This document shows, one piece after another, positions 20,207 through 31,075 of a stretch of 64,000 nucleotides of DNA. The DNA comes from Lepidostoma basale (Eukaryota; Arthropoda; Insecta; Trichoptera; Lepidostomatidae), in assembly GCA_022606425.2 (NCBI GenBank), contig JAHDVF020000511.1, forward strand, positions 248,001 through 312,000. Direction: 5' to 3'. The notes under the pieces were generated by a model. It did not search any database and was not told the origin of the DNA. It saw only the letters and a program-made list of their open reading frames with translations. A program made the position numbers and the translations under genes. Positions within the stretch are counted from its first letter, which is position 1; each line of letters begins with the position of its first letter.

Positions 20207-20873
20207 GATCATAATAACAAAGGTGGAATGGGGAATGTTGTAATTACATAAAGCGTGCGCTTAACCCAACCAATGACAGGTCATAAGTCCTGTAAACACC
20301 TTGATCATCCATATTCAGTTTCCAGTTTGCGTCTTCGTCTCTATTGAGATACAATTAAATTTGAATTAACCACCCTTTGGTGAAAATCCAGGATTTCGTA
20401 TACAAGTATAAGTATACATTCACATAAAAATATTTGTAATTATTCTGGTCAATTCTTTGGCATATAGAATGGAATAATACTCCTGGCGGCTTCTAACAAT
20501 ACGTTAATAGGCGACAGCCTTCGCATCGTGTTAATAAGGTAGTTTGCTAAATGCTGAAAATCATTCTCCATAGATGGTGTTAGTGGGTCGGTTGTATAGG
20601 TTAATCTTGAAAAGATTCACAAGTGCAATCAAATCTACATAGATGGCCAATTAAAACTGACACGTGAAGATAGATATGGATTTGAAGTATATATACATCT
20701 TCCAAAATTTGTCATGCATGATCATAATAACAAAGGTGGAATGGGGAATGTTGTAATTGAATAAAGCGTGCGCTTAACCCAACCAATGACAGGTCATAAG
20801 TCCTGTAAACACCTTGATCATCCATATTCAGTTTCCAGTTTGCGTCTTCATCTCTATTGAGATACAATTAAAT
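20207..20873 (+). repeat. TR1 repeat, partial tandem (period about 513 bp)
   Basis: A block of about 150 bp (TGTTGTAATTACATAAAGCG to TCTATTGAGATACAATTAA) occurs twice, each time preceded by CAAAGGTGGAATGGGGAA, with about 360 bp of unique internal sequence between them. The layout is LTR-like or tandem. No protein is coded. Confidence 0.75.
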
Positions 20874-20879
20874 TTGAAA

Positions 20880-21211
20880 ACATAATTAATAATCAGATTC
20901 CTTCATTTACTCCTTTCTCCTTACATACCCTTTCTACTTTTAGTCATTTAAGCTCCCATTCCCAATAATATTTTAAACACAAATTAATCAATTTTTAACA
21001 TCTAGGCAAAATACGTATTTTCAAATGTATATTTTTTTCCATATTATAATTTTATATTATCATTTAGAATTATTATGTATTATTACTATTGAAAATTAAT
21101 TATTAGTTCTTAAGCAATTAGTCTGGGTAATTAAAAAAAATTAAATGGATTTTTCTTTTGTATTCTATCAATGTTTTAATTGCGTTTTAATAAGTCTTTC
21201 TTTGTTTATAA
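20880..21211. other. AT-rich sequence, nothing recognised
   Basis: Mostly A/T runs; no frame or repeat. Confidence 0.5.
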
Positions 21212-21697
21212 TAATAATAATAAATTCGATGATTTATAGAGCGCCATTTTTATGAATTACTCATCTCAAGGGCGCTGTAGAAAATGCTCCGTTTTATGAA
21301 CTATTGTAGTTAAAAATAAACATATTACGAATGAGGGCTGCACCCAACACAGTCGATCAACCCCTCTTATCAGGAAATAATAATTTGAGTCTCGATCTAA
21401 ACTCTGATTGATTTTCAATGCACTTAAGGTCTGCTGGAAGATTGTTCTAGGCTGAAGGACCGACTACCGCGAAGGCTCGGTCGCCAAAGTTTGTGCTAGG
21501 ACTGCGTTTTGGCACAGTCAATCTACCGATCGCAGAAGTCTTAGCTGATCGCAATGTAGACTGTCTGGCATTCAAGTTCTCGTTGATGCAGAGTTCAGAA
21601 ATATAAGCTGGTGCCATACCATGCAACGCCTTGAAGACCGTCCAGCAGAGCTTGTATTGAATCCTTTCTGGATATTTCAGCCAGTGGAGCTCCTGTG
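21212..21697 (-). mobile_element. CR1-like element, second subgroup
   Basis: A 104-codon frame reads ELHWLKYPERIQYKLCWTVF, KALHGMAPAYISELCINENL and NFGDRAFAVVGPS. Its 3' UTR keeps only part of the motif (CTCATCTCAAGGGCGC) and the tail is (AAT)n. Confidence 0.85.
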
Positions 21698-21730
21698 CAG
21701 TGTATAGTTTTATGTTATATATTATATTTA

Positions 21731-21768
21731 CACCTGAAGATGGAGGTCTCCTCCGAAACATGACGTGA
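21731..21768 (+). ncRNA. Penelope hammerhead (family a), cleavage site lost
   Basis: CAC, CTGAAGA, extra T, stem II GGAGG..CCTCC, GAAACATGAC, GTG. All core parts are present except the cleavage-site U (GAC instead of GUC). The PLE downstream block TTTAATATTTTAATGGAAAA follows. Confidence 0.65.
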
Positions 21769-21899
21769 TACGAGTATTTAATATTTTAATGGAAAATAAA
21801 CAGCGTTATTTTTAAATTCCAAAGTGTATTACAAAGGATCCCATAGACAGACAGAGTGACGAACACAGAAGTCCTGAATCGTGCAGGAGTAAATAGATA

Positions 21900-22175
21900 G
21901 CTGCTGACATTGATCAAAGTTCGCAAGATTTCATATCTGGGTAACGTTCTACGAGGAGAGAAATATCGCCTGCTGCATCTGATTTTGAAGGGAAAAGTGA
22001 AGGGCCGCAGGGGGGCAGGGAGAAGGCGGATCTCTTGGCTGCGCAATGTGAGGGAATGGACGGGAATCGAAACTGTGGAGGAGCTATTCCGGACAGCGCA
22101 ATGATAGGGAAGAGTTTACCAGAGTGATCGCCAATGTCGGGGGGACCTGGGACAGGGTACTTTAAGAAGAAGATT
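21900..22175 (+). pseudogene. RTE-type RT C-terminus (YRLLHLI group)
   Basis: KVRKISYLGNVLRGEKYRLL, HLILKGKVKGRRGAGRRRIS and WLRNVREWTGIETVEELFRT, then a stop after AQ and a frame shift into FTRVIANVGGTWDRVL. A GAAGAAG tail follows. Fragments of the same group: 23.74 kb (+) and 55.7 kb (-). Confidence 0.75.
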
Positions 22176-22199
22176 ACAATGGAATTCCACCCTGTAAAT

Positions 22200-22669
22200 G
22201 CCTTAATTTTCAATAGTTCGAATTATTCTACGATGATTTTGAGTTAACCATTTATTGAATTTGGTCAATGGGACAAATGAATAAAGCGGTGCCGGTTTAC
22301 TAATTACAGAGATAATGATAAGGCGAGCGCGTTAAGATGCCTAAAAGGCGATGCAAATGACGTCGTGAGTTATTTCGTCAAGGAAATTGGACACGGCTCA
22401 TTGTCGTTAGACCTGTAATCACGGCGGTTTGAATGTTTATCACCTATAACTCACGGCTAATTTATAGCGACCGGCATCAACGGTGGCGGTGGACGAATAT
22501 TTCCTTAATACACCGGAATAAATAAATGAATTAACCGAGCCCCTGGACCACCGGGGGACACTAAACACTGATAGAGCAATAAACCAAACCGAATTTTCAA
22601 AATAACTAAATCGCCTCCGGTAATCCCGCCAGGGAGAGCGTTTTCAATTCGTTGTATTGTCGAATTTAA
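22200..22669. other. apparently single-copy island
   Basis: About 450 bp without repeat motifs, of balanced composition, with many stops in all frames. Candidate conserved non-coding DNA. Confidence 0.35.
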
Positions 22670-23440
22670 CTAACTAACTAGCCATCACGCCGTTTCTCCG
22701 GAGGGGTAGGCAGAGAAGAGGATGGATAGCCATATTGTTCTATCCTGACATAATTCTCGCGCCTCTTCTTCATTCACACATCTTGATTGTTCTTACTTGG
22801 AACATGGCCGCCTTTCAGTAATTGATTAATTTGGTCTCCTTGGCCTTCCTCGACTTATTTTTCCATGTATTTTTTTAACCATTCTTCCCTCATTCATTCG
22901 TTCCATATGTCCAAACCATCTTAGTGTCCTTTTCTTGATTTATTTTATCACGCATTCATCCACCTTACATTCCTTTCTTACTTCATTAATAGATATTCTA
23001 TCATACATTGTTTTTCCGCACATTCTTCTTAGTGACCTCATTTCTACGGCATTTATCATACTTTCATCCTTCTTCTGCCAACTCCAAGCTTCACTTTCAT
23101 ACATAAGGGTCGGTACTAGAACTCCATTGTGCACTGCCATCTTTGCTTCGGTCGATGTATTTCTATTTGCGGTAATGACTTTGAGTGCACCATTATTTTA
23201 TTTCCAGCTCCATCCCTTCTTCCGATATCTTGTATAGTCCATTATATACATAGAACAAAATCCATTCTTCCATCTCTTGTAAACAGCCTTCCTAAATATA
23301 TAAATTCGGTAACTTGCACTAATTTCTCACCGTTCGCACTTATGACACAATCCGTCATATATTATTATTTTTTAAATACCATAACTTTAGATTTTGACAC
23401 GTTCATCACAAGGTCGTATTTGTCGTATTGTCGAATTTGT
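22670..23440 (-). mobile_element. RTE-1b element, about 770 bp
   Basis: Tail TAACTAACTAACTAG, hairpin CTCCGGAGGGG, then the coding complement: MAVHNGVLVPTLMYESEAWS, CGKTMYDRISINEVRKEC, and upstream VQVTEFIYLGRLFTRDGR. One of the longer copies; it stops just short of YADD. Confidence 0.85.
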
Positions 23441-23734
23441 TACGAATTACAACACTGCGTTCCACTTTTGAAAGTGAAAAATAAAACAGAAAATTTTGAT
23501 ACGTTAAAATTTATCTTGGACAGGGTTGACCTTTGGTTCGTCCCTTCTTACAACACCCTAAAATACTCGTTCTCTGTTCGTTTTCTTAAATGAATCCTGA
23601 CAAAATGATAATAATTTGTAGCTTTATAATTGCAAATTATTTTCTCCCATTAGCATTTTGCCAGTTTCACTGGGTTGGTATTTAATAATATTAGCCATCA
23701 CCAAACAAAAACATTCATAAAAAAATCGTCATTA
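23441..23734. other. unassigned sequence
   Basis: No motif recognised. Confidence 0.4.
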
Positions 23735-24018
23735 TAGAATTCTATACAGGACAGAGAGGTCTATGCCAGAGTGATAGCCGACGTCTGGGGACCTGACATG
23801 GCACTCTAAGAAGAATATGAATGTGGAGGAATTTAGAGGTGTGTGACAGGGTTTGAGTAATGTTACGATAAGGGCAGCAAGGAAATAACTGGCATATTCC
23901 GATTCATAAGGTTCTATGTATATTTCCTTTGATATATTTTTTTCACCCTTTACATCGATTTGGCTCGCGCTGCAATGATGTAAGGAGTTTTTTTTAACAA
24001 AATAATAATAATAATAAA
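23735..24018 (+). mobile_element. two joined LINE 3' ends
   Basis: 23735-23825 matches the end of the YRLLHLI group (RVIAD, then CTCTAAGAAGAA). 23866-24018 is the X-family 3' end (ACGATAAGGGCAGCAAGG, CACCCTTTACATCGATTTGG) with an (AAT)n tail. Confidence 0.75.
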
Positions 24019-24482
24019 GATTGCGGAGCACTGGTTTACAGGATGGACACGACCCTCAATCATGAGGAATACGACTGAGAAAAAAATGTGCATCAGCTAC
24101 ACATCACCGGTGTTGGAAGGTTAATGCCTTAAATTTATCAAGAGCGTGCAATGATAAGAGAGAGATCTATCTCCGAGTGGGTAGCGTCAAACTGGCAGCA
24201 GACGCGAGAGTCTGTATCTAATTGGTGCAGCCACGTGCCAAAGTGTCCGGGTGGCGGGTTACTGACACGTGCAATCGCGATTCGCACGTGGGCGGAGACC
24301 GTGTCGAGGTGAAATCTGTCCGGAGTCATACGGGCGAGTGACCCGAAATTGTGATCTCATGAATATAATATTGCACAAAGCGTTTTTCGAAATGGTCTCA
24401 TAATATGATGAAAGTGGAACGAATTTGTTAAAATTAAGATCTCTCAGATGAACGTGCGCTGAATAATTGTATTTATTTATTT
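24019..24482. other. LINE scrap then unassigned DNA
   Basis: 24025-24075 (CAGGATGGACACGACCCTCA) matches in complement the fragment at 62.93 kb. 24130-24360 is balanced, repeat-free sequence of unknown role. Confidence 0.4.
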
Positions 24483-24938
24483 ATGTTAAAGAAGGATGAA
24501 AGTAGAATAAATGCAGTAGAAATGAGATCTCTAAGACGAATGTGTAGCAAATCTGTATATGATAGAGTGACAAATGCAAGTATAATAAGTGAATGTGGTG
24601 CGAATGAAAGTGTTATGAACAAAATAAGGAAAGGGTCATTAAGATGGTTTGGACACATGGAAAGAATGAGTGAAGACAGAATGGTAAAGAAGGTATATGT
24701 AAACGGCGTGAACGGAGCTAGAAATAGAGGAAGGCCGAGGAAAACGTGGCACGATCAAGTCAATCAAATATTGAATGTCGGTCACGTGAGGAGTCGGAGA
24801 AATCGACGTGCGTGCATGACAAGATGTATGAATGTAGAGGAAGCGAGAGAAGTATGTCAGGACAGAACAGTGTGGCGTTCCATTCTTTCTGCCTACCCCT
24901 CCGGGGAGACGGCGTGATGGTTAGTTAGTTAGTTAGTT
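24483..24938 (+). mobile_element. RTE-1 3' end with uninterrupted 144-codon frame
   Basis: The best preserved C-terminal domain: KKDESRINAVEMRSLRRMCS, SLRWFGHMERMSEDRMVKK, NRGRPRKTWHDQVNQILNVG and RRACMTRCMNVEEAREVC, ending ILSAYPSGETA then stop TGA within GGCGTGATGG. Four TTAG units follow. The stop lies only a few bases before the tail, as in RTE elements. 5'-truncated, no catalytic residues. Confidence 0.92.
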
Positions 24939-24974
24939 GTGTTAAAAAAAAACAGAAGCGAATGAAGAAAGAAA

Positions 24975-25200
24975 AATAAAGTGAAACTGAAATATTTCGG
25001 ACACATTATGAGAAACAAATACAAAGTGATGCCACTGATTATCTAAGGTAAAATTAACGGAAAACGAAGTTTCGGGAGTAGAAGAAACGACTGTTCCTTT
25101 CCACTACCCTTTTGGTCCATCTTTGGTCTCCAAGTCTGGCAACATTGACGAAAGAGTGGCTCTTGTGGTCATATGCAGAACTTTTTCTTTCTTCATCAGC
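24975..25200 (+). pseudogene. decayed LINE C-terminal fragment
   Basis: KVKLKYFGHIMRNKYKVMPL then IXGKINGKRSFGSRRN-like codons resemble the GH..R / GKR..GRRR region of RTE-type polymerases. The remainder is unalignable by eye. Confidence 0.5.
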
Positions 25201-25227
25201 TACAGTTGTTTTTTTTTATCATAAATA

Positions 25228-25611
25228 AAACTGGTCCAAGTTATAGCATATAAATTGGAGTGACATCTCCAGGCGTTACCTAGCAATACGTTAATGGCGG
25301 TAGCCTTTCACATTGCGTTAATAAAAAAGATCTTCTGCTTAATGCTTAAATCCAATCTTCATAGATGGCGCTAGTGTGTAGATTGAAACTAACACGTGAA
25401 GTTTGGTGTTACATATTAACATATAAACAACTTAAAAAAAAAATATTGTCGGACATGGTGGTCGTAAGAAATGTGCAATGGGGAATGTTGTATTACATAA
25501 AGCGTGCGCTTAACCCAACCAATGACAGGTCATAAGTCCTGTAAACACCTCGATCACCATATTCTGTTTCCAATTTGCATCTTCGTCTCAATTGAGATAC
25601 AATTAATCCTT
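25228..25611 (+). repeat. TR1 unit (single)
   Basis: Internal region (GCATATAAATTGGAGTGACA, CTTCATAGATGGCGCTAGTG) followed by CAATGGGGAATGTTG and the 130-bp terminal block ending GAGATACAATTAATCCTTG. Confidence 0.75.
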
Positions 25612-25700
25612 GTTTCCAAGTATGTTTTGACGTGCTTTGCGACATGGGGTCGAGCATTGTCATGCTGCAAAATCACTTTATCGTGTCTATCGTTGTGTTG
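25612..25700 (-). mobile_element. mariner transposase scrap
   Basis: The minus strand reads LQHDNARPHVAKHVKTYL, the box holding the second catalytic Asp of mariner transposases. Only about 30 codons remain. Confidence 0.8.
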
Positions 25701-25758
25701 TAGACTGGTCACTTATCGACTAGACACCAGTCTGTCGAAAAACATCGTTTTATTTAAG

Positions 25759-26250
25759 TAACTAACTAACCATCACGCCGTCTCCCCGAAGGGGTAAGCA
25801 GAAATAATGGACTGCCACACTTTTCTTTCCTGACCTATTTCTCTCGCTTCCTCAACATTCATACATCGTGTCATGCATGCGCGTCGATTTCTCTCTGACT
25901 CCTCACATGGCCGACATTCAATATTTGATTTATTTGATCGTGCCACGTTTTTCTCGGTCTTCCTCTATTTCTGGTTCCATTTACATCGTTAACATACAAT
26001 TTTTTTACCATCCTTTCTTCATTCATTCTTTCCATATGTCCAAACCATTTTAATGAGCCTTTCATTATTTTGTTCATAACACCATCATTCGCACCGCATT
26101 CGACACTATCATACATAGAGTATCCACACATTCGTCTAAGAGATCTCATTTCTACTGCATTTATTCTACTTTCATCCTTATTCTGCCAGTTCCATGCTTC
26201 GCTTCCATACATAAGGAAATAATTAAACCACGAATTTTAAATTCCCAAAC
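25759..26250 (-). mobile_element. RTE-1 insertion with 20-bp target duplication
   Basis: The tail begins at 25759; the coding part runs to MYGSEAWNWQNKDESRIN (26212). AAAACATCGTTTTATTTAAG lies at 25739-25758 and again at 26251-26270. About 35 bp of non-RTE filler sits at the 5' junction (26216-26250). Frame 25871-26212 is open for 113 codons. Confidence 0.9.
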
Positions 26251-26270
26251 AAAACATCGTTTTATTTAAG

Positions 26271-26599
26271 TGAGTTTAATATAAAGTTATTCAAATGTGA
26301 ATCCACAACGCAAAGCGATGGCGAATATGGAAGAAAATAGAGAAGTTTTCGAGTTAAGGCACAAAAAAAACACATGTTTTCCGCAACCAATGTATTGCTT
26401 CTTATAATCTCATCGCTCTAAGTACGTTTCGCCTTGTGCACATCGGCATTAGTGTCAACGCTGGACCACAGCGACCCAGCCTCCCGCGTGGGACTATGGG
26501 TGTAATCCGAAAGCGATGTACGCAAACAGACTACTTCAGCCAATAATGACAGAGGTAGGGATTGCTGCGTCGGTGCATACCCTTTCACCTGGAATAAAT
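26271..26599. other. unassigned sequence
   Basis: No match to the window's repeats; no coding motif. Confidence 0.4.
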
Positions 26600-26705
26600 T
26601 AATGTTTGATAGAACGATAAGCATAGAAGCATTTGAAATATGGCACCATCGCAGAATTATGGGAATCCCATGGTCTGACATGGCCAACGACACTGAGGTT
26701 TATTT
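26600..26705 (+). pseudogene. short LINE RT remnant
   Basis: ISIEAFEIWHHRRIMGIPWS then DMANDTEV: the EAFE.W..RR..I.W motif of RTE-type C-termini (compare 13.5 kb). Confidence 0.6.
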
Positions 26706-26739
26706 ATTGTAGGGTAACATTTCATTTATTTATTTTTAA

Positions 26740-27530
26740 ACATATCTAAAGCATTACAGAATTTTTTCCAATACACTAAAGATACAAATTAGAGATACAC
26801 AATAATAAGTAATATATAATAGATTAATAAAAAGAGCGATAAACATAAGATGCATGACAAATTAATAAAATAAATATACCCAACAATTATAATAAAGATA
26901 GTACTTTCCTAAGATTAGCCAAACTATCACGAAATACGTCAAACTCCGATGTGATACGATTAAGCAAAGATAATGCTCTACCTACCGGCATAACCATTGG
27001 CAGGTTGGTTCTGAATCGTGGGAGATAAAACAATCTATGGCCCCTTTGTCGAAGATAATTATCAGGGACGAACAGACCTACATCACTCAGGATTTCTGAG
27101 TTGTGTATACAACCGCCTATCAGTCGAAAGAAATGGACACCCAAGTGAATGTCTCGTCTCCTCTCGAATGACTGGTAGCCTAGCATCCCTAGCAAGAAAT
27201 CAGTTGGAAAGAGCCACGTGTAATATCCATACTCCCCAAGATAGAGGTATCGCAGAAATTTTTTCTGCACCCTCTCCACCATCAGGGAGTATCGAACCTC
27301 ATGCGGCGCCCAGATAATGGAAAAGGTCGGAACAGGCGGACATACAGTGGTTGTTAATACAAATGCAAATGAACAAACACATAGTTAAATAAAGACATGG
27401 AAGGTTTACCCGCCGCTTATCCGAAGCTGTTATAGGACGCAGCGGCGCCCCTTCGTCAACTTCGCTCAAACAATCCCTAGGCCCGCCCCCCATCCACGCA
27501 GGACTTACATTAGCTGGAGAATGCACTATT
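26740..27530 (-). mobile_element. H-family non-LTR C-terminal region
   Basis: A 131-codon frame (26887-27282): MVERVQKKFLRYLYLGEYGY, LLGMLGYQSFERRRDIHLGV, FFRLIGGCIHNSEILSDVG and FRTNLPMVMPVGRALSLLNR. This is the end of a CR1/Jockey-type polymerase. 27290-27530 may be its upstream part, since a similar GC-rich block occurs at 49.65-49.76 kb. Confidence 0.75.
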
Positions 27531-27876
27531 CCAGAAAAAAAAGCAAAAGGTATCTAGGCCACTTTTAATCCAGTTTGATTTCAATCCACTTCTATGTCCC
27601 AATCTAACAAAACAAAGTAAAATATGGTACCAGATTTTATGGCCTATTATAAAATTGTGACAGAGTGTGGGGTGGGAGAGAAAACTTGGAATGATGAAAG
27701 AAATAAATAAAAACGTAAATAAATAGAGAAAACAGTCATGGAAACTAGGGAGAGAAACACAGGGAACTTAAAATTTTAATGCGACACTAAGGTATTGCGA
27801 AGAGCTGGAGCCGAAAGATTTTTGTCCAATATAAACAACAATAAACCCTTAAAAATTATAATAATTACAACAACCA
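27531..27876. other. unassigned sequence
   Basis: No motif recognised. Confidence 0.4.
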
Positions 27877-28250
27877 ACCATCACGTCGTTTCTTCGCAGG
27901 GATAGGCAGAGAGAATGGACCGTCACACTACTCTATCCTGACACACCTCTCTAGCTCCCTCCACATTCATACAAAGAGTCATACACGCACATCGATTCTT
28001 CCGACTTCCAATATGACCAACCTTTAAAATTTGGGTGAGTGGAAGGTAAATCGTGGAAGACTAACGAAAGCATGGCACGACCAAATCAATCAAATACTGA
28101 AAGGCGGCTACAAGGCGGAAAAATCGATGAGCGTGCATGTTACGGTTATTTAATAATGTAGGAAAGCTCGAAAATTATGTCAGGACAGAGCAATATGGCC
28201 GTTCATCCTCTCTGCCAACCTCCTCGGATAAATGGCGTGATGGTTAGTAA
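27877..28250. mobile_element. head-to-head pair of RTE-1 3' ends
   Basis: 27877-28032 (-) and 28033-28250 (+) abut at their 5' truncation points with both 3' termini outward. Both are decayed (minus hairpin CTTCGCAGGG, plus ACCTCCTCGGATAAATGG). Confidence 0.75.
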
Positions 28251-29184
28251 GCTTCCTATTTTGTAAAACAACAAGGCTTTTTGTACCTGATAGATATCGC
28301 CGACAGCAACAGTATAGATTGTTTTACCTATCGGCCGCCAGAACCAACCTGCCTCTGGTGACACCGGTTGGAAAAGCAATTAATCTGCTGAATGCGGTCT
28401 TCTTGGAGATCGACGTCTTTCATATTAGCGAAAGTACGTTCAGAAAGCAAATACTTTTGATTTTAGAGAGTATCTTGTCTTCCTGCAGCGGAACCATCTC
28501 TCGCGCGTTTCTGGTAGTATACTATATACGATATAATCTATATATATAAAACAAAGTCAAAAATCGTGTTAGTTACACCATTTATAACTCGAGAACGGCT
28601 GGACCAATTTTGAAGAGCTTATATTAGCTGGATTTGTCTCCGTTCCGGATAACAGAATAATCATTAAAACATTTGAAAAAATCACTGATTTAAAATTAAT
28701 TATATTTGTCATAAATTTGACTATATTTGACTTCTGAGACAAAGTACAAAAAACATCATGGCTTCCATTTTAGTTTCGAAAACGCCCGTAGGTGGTGTAT
28801 TGTTGATGCCAGATGTCAAATGTCAATACTCAATGTGAAAGATTTGAGGTTATTTTTTAATCGTCACCGGGATTTTTGGTTTTCTTTATTAATTTTAGAT
28901 TAACAATGCCCAAAGTTATAAAAATCAGTATAAGAGAGACTATTCTAAAAGTTAAACCCCTTTTGTGAAGGAGAGCAGAGAATATTTGCGCCATTAATAC
29001 CTACCATTCGAAAAAGATGACAGATGAGTGTTCCGTAGAGATTAAAAACCGATTTATGATTAGTGAATAATAATAAAAATACGTATTGTATATTTTGTAT
29101 TGATTTTATAGGTGTATCTGTGTACATTCGGTCCAGAGAATTGTTACCATAGGAAATTCAGCCGCGAGTACTTAATAAACGAAA

Positions 29185-29300
29185 TATTTGGCTAGATGAA
29201 GACGAGGAATTTCTTTTTTCAATTGATACGGACACTGAATCATCAAACTCTTCAGATGATGAATATGATGATGCTAATGATGAAAACGGAGTTCATTGAT
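29185..29300 (+). pseudogene. short acidic open frame inside Helitron
   Basis: About 45 codons ending in a Ser/Asp-rich stretch (FLFSIDTDTESSNSSDDEYD) before a stop. No family recognised; acidic N-terminal segments of this kind occur in some transposases, but that is only a guess. Confidence 0.3.
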
Positions 29301-29339
29301 GGATCACACTTATTCAAAATTATGTTGTCTGCTATTTAA

Positions 29340-30115
29340 TTGTTTTAACGTGTTTTGATGAATGTCAGAAAGTCAAAGGTGTTAGTTTTTGAAAGGGAAG
29401 AGCAAATGACAGTTTGTAATATAAGTGTAAATGAAGAGAATTTGGAACAGGTGAGGGAATTTGTGTATTTAGGTAGCATGTTCACAGCGGATGGCCGAAC
29501 GGACAGTGATGTTGAAAAAAGGGTTGGTGCGGGTAACAAAGTGAATGGAGCTTTAAAAGAAGTTATTGGAAACAAGAATTTATCAATGAAAGCGAAAATG
29601 GCCGTTCACAATGGAGTTCTGGTCCCAACTCCTATGTATGGAAGCGAAGCATGGAACTGACAGAACAAAGATGAGAGCAGAATAAATGCGGTAGAGATGA
29701 GGTCCCTAAGACGTATGTGTGGTAGAACGATGTATGACAGAATCTCAAATGCTGATATTAGGAAGGAATGTAGAGCGAAAGAAGGTATTATGAACAAAAT
29801 TATGAATGGTTCGTTGCGTTGGTTCGGACATATGGAGCGCATGGGTGAAGAAAGAATGGTTAAAAAAGTATACGTTAACGATGTAAATGGAGTAAGGAGT
29901 CGAGGTAGACCGAGAAAAACATGGCATGTCCAAATTAATCAAATATTAAAGGTTGGTCATGTCAGAAGCCGGAAGAATCGACGTGCGTGTATGACTCGAT
30001 GTATGAATGTGGAGGAAGCTAGAGAGGTGTGCCAGGATAGAGTAGTGTGGCGGTCCATTCTCTCTGCCTACCCCTGCGGAGAAACGGCGTGATGGTTTGT
30101 TGTTGTTGTTGTATT
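29340..30115 (+). mobile_element. RTE-1c copy with TTG tail, inside Helitron
   Basis: From MNVRKSKVLVFEREEQMTV through FVYLGSMFTADGRTDSDVEK to the C-terminus. One stop after GSEAWN (29658-29660), otherwise open: frame 29697-30092 runs 131 codons to ILSAYPCGETA. Tail GGTTTGTTGTTGTTGTTG. Confidence 0.9.
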
Positions 30116-30377
30116 AAATTCATTTATTTATAATAATAAAATAATAAGAATGATAATAATCATAATAATAATTCAAACAGTAATTAGAAGGAACAATCAT
30201 ACATAATATAGAGACAAAAACGATGAATCCTAATATATTAAAGACGATAAACATTATAAGGAAGCAGATTACATTAGTAAGAAAGGGACAAAAATGGAAG
30301 GTAGTATTAATATTTTTTTGGTAGATTGTATAAAGGAAAAGTTTTTAATGTACTACATATACATATACTAAGGGGGA

Positions 30378-30658
30378 ATAAGCTGGAATTTGGTTATTTA
30401 AAACATTCAATTCACGTGCCTTTGCTTTAAAAATTTCAAAATTTTCTAATTTATCAATTTTTTTTAAAATTGTTTGCTATATGCAAAAAAAATGTGTTTT
30501 TGGAATTGAAATGATGGTCAAAATTCACACAATGATTCTGTTTTTGTATTAAATGTTGTGTTCATATAACCTCTTCAAAATGATCGACCCGTCTTTCCAA
30601 TATACACGGCATCACAATCCTCACAATTAATCTGGTAGATTCCACTTTGGTTGAATAT
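30378..30658 (-). pseudogene. Penelope-like element GIY-YIG endonuclease fragment
   Basis: The minus strand reads IFNQSGIYQINCEDCDAVYI, then GKTGRSF, and a stop (30578). It shows the GIY and YIG motifs with the two Cys between them that typify PLE endonucleases. Downstream, in other frames, are HFNSKNTFFLHIANNFKKN and ARELNVLNNQ, matching the C-terminal tail of the family. Acts in wild type by nicking DNA for reverse transcription; this copy is a fragment. Confidence 0.85.
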
Positions 30659-30660
30659 AT

Positions 30661-30720
30661 TGTCGCGAAAAAATAAAAACACAATTGTGATACATAAAAC
30701 AAAGTTTTTAATTAACAATT
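30661..30720 (+). mobile_element. Penelope family-b terminal half, inverted against the endonuclease
   Basis: TGTCGCGAAAAAATAAAAAC then CAATTGTGATAC match the part downstream of the family-b ribozyme at 42.08 kb, on the opposite strand to the adjacent GIY-YIG. Confidence 0.7.
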
Positions 30721-31014
30721 TATAATTCATTTTAAGTAGGTATTAATGCAGGCTTCCACGTGAATTATATTCCATTGTAATTCATATTTTTAATTTTGAC
30801 TTTTGCACATTTCATGAACTTAATTCATTTTAAGTATTAATTGTAATTCAATAAAAAGGTGAATTAAATTTAGCTTATAAGTTAACACAACATTTATTGA
30901 TTCTGAGGCGGTACGAAGTTCGTCGGGTCAGCTAGTATATTATAATATTATTATTTTACCTGTTCTCAATAGATGCCTTAAACCTTAGTTTTTTAATTTT
31001 AATTAAAAAAACAC

Positions 31015-31075
31015 TGTTTTCTCCGCTTTTCAGTCCACTTTTCAAAAGTGGAAAAATGGTGTTTTAATTCATAAA
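31015..31075. mobile_element. Penelope family-e flank, palindromic
   Basis: AAACACTGTTTTCTCCGC and CCACTTTTCAAAAGTGG resemble the block next to family-e ribozymes at 4.35 and 48.5 kb, here forming a palindrome. Confidence 0.5.

Larger units (their letters stand above)
28537..30935 (+). mobile_element. non-autonomous Helitron (2.4 kb)
   Basis: Starts TCTATATATATAAAAC and ends with a short hairpin (ACGAA..TTCGT) then GGGTCAGCTAG, followed by T; insertion is between A and T. TC..CTAG ends with a subterminal hairpin define Helitrons. The motif CGAGAACGGCTGGACCAATT near 28600 is typical of arthropod Helitron 5' regions. No Rep/helicase is encoded. Its interior holds an RTE-1c copy and a Penelope fragment. 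Confidence 0.85.
28270..30995 (+). mobile_element. H-family 3' end split by a Helitron
   Basis: 28270-28536 gives FYLSAARTNLPLVTPVGKAI and FLEIDVFHISESTFRKQIL. The 3' UTR continues at 30936 with TTTTACCTGTTCTCAATAGA as in the intact copy at 61.3 kb. Confidence 0.8.

Noticed and set aside
29185..29300. Acidic peptide as a piggyBac transposase N-terminus
   Set aside because: Too short and no catalytic motif; acidic stretches are not diagnostic.
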